From the NCBI RefSeq assembly GCF_038900055.1, contig NZ_JBBMQM010000001.1:1-64000 (forward strand): a DNA stretch of 64,000 nucleotides, in the 5' to 3' direction. Position numbers and translations under genes: made by a program. The DNA is from Henriciella sp. AS95. GTDB taxonomy: Bacteria > Pseudomonadota > Alphaproteobacteria > Caulobacterales > Hyphomonadaceae. This document shows, in pieces, positions 62,850 to 64,000 of the stretch. Each line of letters opens with the position of its first letter. The stretch's first letter is position 1. Under the pieces are notes generated by a model. It was given only the letters and a program-made list of their open reading frames with translations, was not told the DNA's origin and did no database searches.

Positions 62850-63302
62850 TTAGTTCTTCTCTAGGTTTCGGAATTCGCGGCGAAGACGCCATTCGTCGGA
62901 GGTGACAGAGCGTTCCAGGTTCTGGAGACGGTCTTCGAGATCCATGAAGCTGTACTTCAGGCCGGAATAGGTCGCCTTGGGGCGGTCAGAAACACCGCGC
63001 CAGAAGGCTTCTTCCTCGGGCGCCAGCGAGCCGTAGCCCTTTGGCGATTTCGGAACCAGCAGGATCATCACGATATAGGCGAGGATGACCAGCGGCCCGG
63101 CGAAGAGAAAGAAGGATGCAACCGCCAGAAGACGAACGACGAGCGGGTCCCACCCGAAGCGTTCTGCGATACCGCCGCAGACGCCCGCCCAGACCCGCTC
63201 AGTGCGCGAGCGGTAAAGGCGTTTCGGGTTTGGCGATCTGAACATATCTTCTTCACCTTCTTGGGGACGATGATGGCGATGATGACGATGGTGACGGGTC
63301 AT
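62850..63302 (-). CDS. pspC: Envelope stress response membrane protein PspC
   Basis: 150 residues with the PspC domain RLYRSRTERVWAGVCGGIAERFGWDP near residues 28-53 (positions; key GVCGGIA) and a hydrophobic segment LAVASFFLFAGPLVILAYIVMILLVP following. The C-terminal third is charged and may be a coiled coil. The first 19 residues are a His/Arg-rich stretch (HHRHHRHHR); ATG at 63245 would omit it. In other bacteria PspB and PspC sense inner-membrane damage and release PspF or bind PspA. Confidence 0.9.
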   Translation of the reverse strand: MTRHHRHHRHHRPQEGEEDMFRSPNPKRLYRSRTERVWAGVCGGIAERFGWDPLVVRLLAVASFFLFAGPLVILAYIVMILLVPKSPKGYGSLAPEEEAFWRGVSDRPKATYSGLKYSFMDLEDRLQNLERSVTSDEWRLRREFRNLEKN

Positions 63303-63316
63303 TTTCTTTTTTCTTT

Positions 63317-63574
63317 CTATCGGTCTAGCGGGGAGCGGGGCCGGCGCGGGGCCGAGATCCCATCCTCCTGAGGTGTGTCTACGAGCTGCTCGAGGGTCTC
63401 GATGCGGCGCTCCATGGCTTTCGCGGAGCGCCAGAGGTCTTCGAGCATGCGCTCATCGTCGGGTTCGAGGGTCTTCTGCTTCCGCCAGAGGGTGATGTAG
63501 TGGAACACCATGCCCGGAAAGACGATGAAGATTGATGCGATCGCGACGATGGCGATGATGTATTCGGGATCCAT
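63317..63574 (-). CDS. pspB: Phage shock protein B
   Basis: 85 residues. A single N-terminal hydrophobic segment (IIAIVAIASIFIVFPGMVF) is followed by YITLWRKQKTLEPDDERMLEDLWRSAKAMERRIETLE, whose coiled-coil part (residues 37-58) is typical of PspB. ATG has AAGGA upstream. Two bases separate it from the small ORF before it. It partners PspC. Confidence 0.92.
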   Translation of the reverse strand: MDPEYIIAIVAIASIFIVFPGMVFHYITLWRKQKTLEPDDERMLEDLWRSAKAMERRIETLEQLVDTPQEDGISAPRRPRSPLDR

Positions 63575-63576
63575 AA

Positions 63577-63681
63577 CTATCCTTCCTTGCCTGGGACCTG
63601 CTCATCCATTTGCTGGAGTATAAGGCCAGGCACGATAATAACAGATAGAATGGCCGCGAGTACGATAAGTGAGATCAGCAT
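63577..63681 (-). CDS. 34-residue single-pass membrane ORF between pspA and pspB
   Basis: The ORF begins three bases after the pspA stop and ends two bases before pspB. It starts MLISLIVLAAILSVIIVPGL, one clear membrane segment, and ends in a charged tail (QQMDEQVPGKEG). GAGGA, located in the last codons of pspA, sits seven bases upstream of its ATG. The tight fit into the operon, the strong ribosome site and the hydrophobic composition argue for a real gene. No family is recognised; PspD/PspG-like small proteins are known only by analogy. Confidence 0.6.
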   Translation of the reverse strand: MLISLIVLAAILSVIIVPGLILQQMDEQVPGKEG

Positions 63682-63684
63682 CGA

Positions 63685-64000
63685 TTAGTCCTCGCTGTCT
63701 TTGGCTTTGGCAGACTTTGCAGTCGACTTGGCGCGTGACTTCTTCAGGGCTTCGAGTTCCTTTTCGACAGCTTCGTCGCGTTCGAGAGCGGCGAATTCTG
63801 CTTCAAGGCTTGGCTCTGAGCCTTTGATCTGGTCGGCATAGGCCTCCATCTCATCGACCTTGCGTTCGACGCTCGCATAGCGGGCAAGGGCGTCGTCAAC
63901 TTTGCCGTCATAGGTCTGCGACCGCATACGGATACGTTGCTCAGCAGCTTCCCGGCGCATCATGAGCGCACGGTGCTTGGCTTTCGCCTCGTCGAGCTTG
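63685..64000 (-). CDS. pspA: Phage shock protein A (C-terminal part, runs off the window)
   Basis: The last 105 codons of a PspA/IM30 homologue. Coding continues in frame to the right edge, where it reads KLDEAKAKHRALMMRREAAEQRI, so the ATG at 63963 is internal. The visible region is a coiled coil (DGKVDDALARYASVERKVDEMEAYADQ, with central positions quoted only in part) and a Lys/Ser/Ala-rich tail. PspA is a peripheral membrane protein that stabilises damaged inner membrane. Downstream genes on the strand are the small ORF, pspB and pspC. Confidence 0.85.
   Translation of the reverse strand, partial: KLDEAKAKHRALMMRREAAEQRIRMRSQTYDGKVDDALARYASVERKVDEMEAYADQIKGSEPSLEAEFAALERDEAVEKELEALKKSRAKSTAKSAKAKDSED

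Noticed and set aside
1-64000. Insertion sequences, prophage, integrases or CRISPR arrays
   Set aside because: I saw no transposase, integrase or regularly spaced repeats anywhere in the window.

Overview
The window is a chromosomal segment of a GC-rich alphaproteobacterium. A marine, Hyphomonadaceae-like organism is my best guess, but that is inference from gene content. Supporting points are the long two-domain dCTP deaminase next to metZ and apaG, a fused CysNC, a methylsuccinyl-CoA dehydrogenase of the ethylmalonyl-CoA pathway, Tad pilus pseudopilins, a pspABC operon and an EcfG-type stress promoter. I see no insertion sequences, integrases, phage genes or CRISPR arrays. Genes are dense and no gene-free stretch exceeds 300 bases.

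Region 1 (1-23.2 kb) is devoted to the cell surface. A type I secretion ABC transporter and membrane-fusion protein (RsaD/RsaE or PrtD/PrtE type) lead into an acyltransferase, an FkbM methyltransferase, a sulfotransferase and a glycosyltransferase. GDP-mannose 4,6-dehydratase and a GDP-6-deoxymannose reductase follow. A minus-strand operon, rmlC-rmlB-rmlD-rmlA, ends in two more sulfotransferases. A GT2 glycosyltransferase, cysD-cysNC (making PAPS), kdsB, a histidine phosphatase, a Gfo/Idh/MocA oxidoreductase and cysQ (destroying PAP) complete it. Three sulfotransferases with donor synthesis and by-product removal suggest a sulfated surface polysaccharide containing L-rhamnose and probably D-rhamnose.

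Region 2 (23.3-43.6 kb) is mostly housekeeping: metK, galE, selO, mcd, a phospholipase D, rraB, RNase P RNA, an AmpD-type amidase, apaG, metZ and dcd. It also holds less ordinary genes: a secreted protein made of six Cys/Trp repeats, an orphan B12-binding radical SAM protein, and several small membrane proteins and lipoproteins.

Region 3 (43.6-53.3 kb) contains a three-gene operon (two small membrane proteins plus an XRE regulator) behind a promoter full of nested palindromes. A radical SAM gene faces a QueC-like PP-loop gene. Then come VanZ, TRIC-channel, desaturase, PaaX-like and LRAT-like genes, rlmB and three tRNAs (Tyr, Gly, Arg).

Region 4 (53.3-64 kb) carries a TraB/GumN lipoprotein, a TadE-TadE-TadG operon, and a divergent DUF3299/MerC pair around a perfect Zur-type box. 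Next are tandem small GNAT proteins, csbD with an EcfG-like promoter, mnmC, and a psp operon that runs off the right edge and hides a 34-residue membrane ORF between pspA and pspB.
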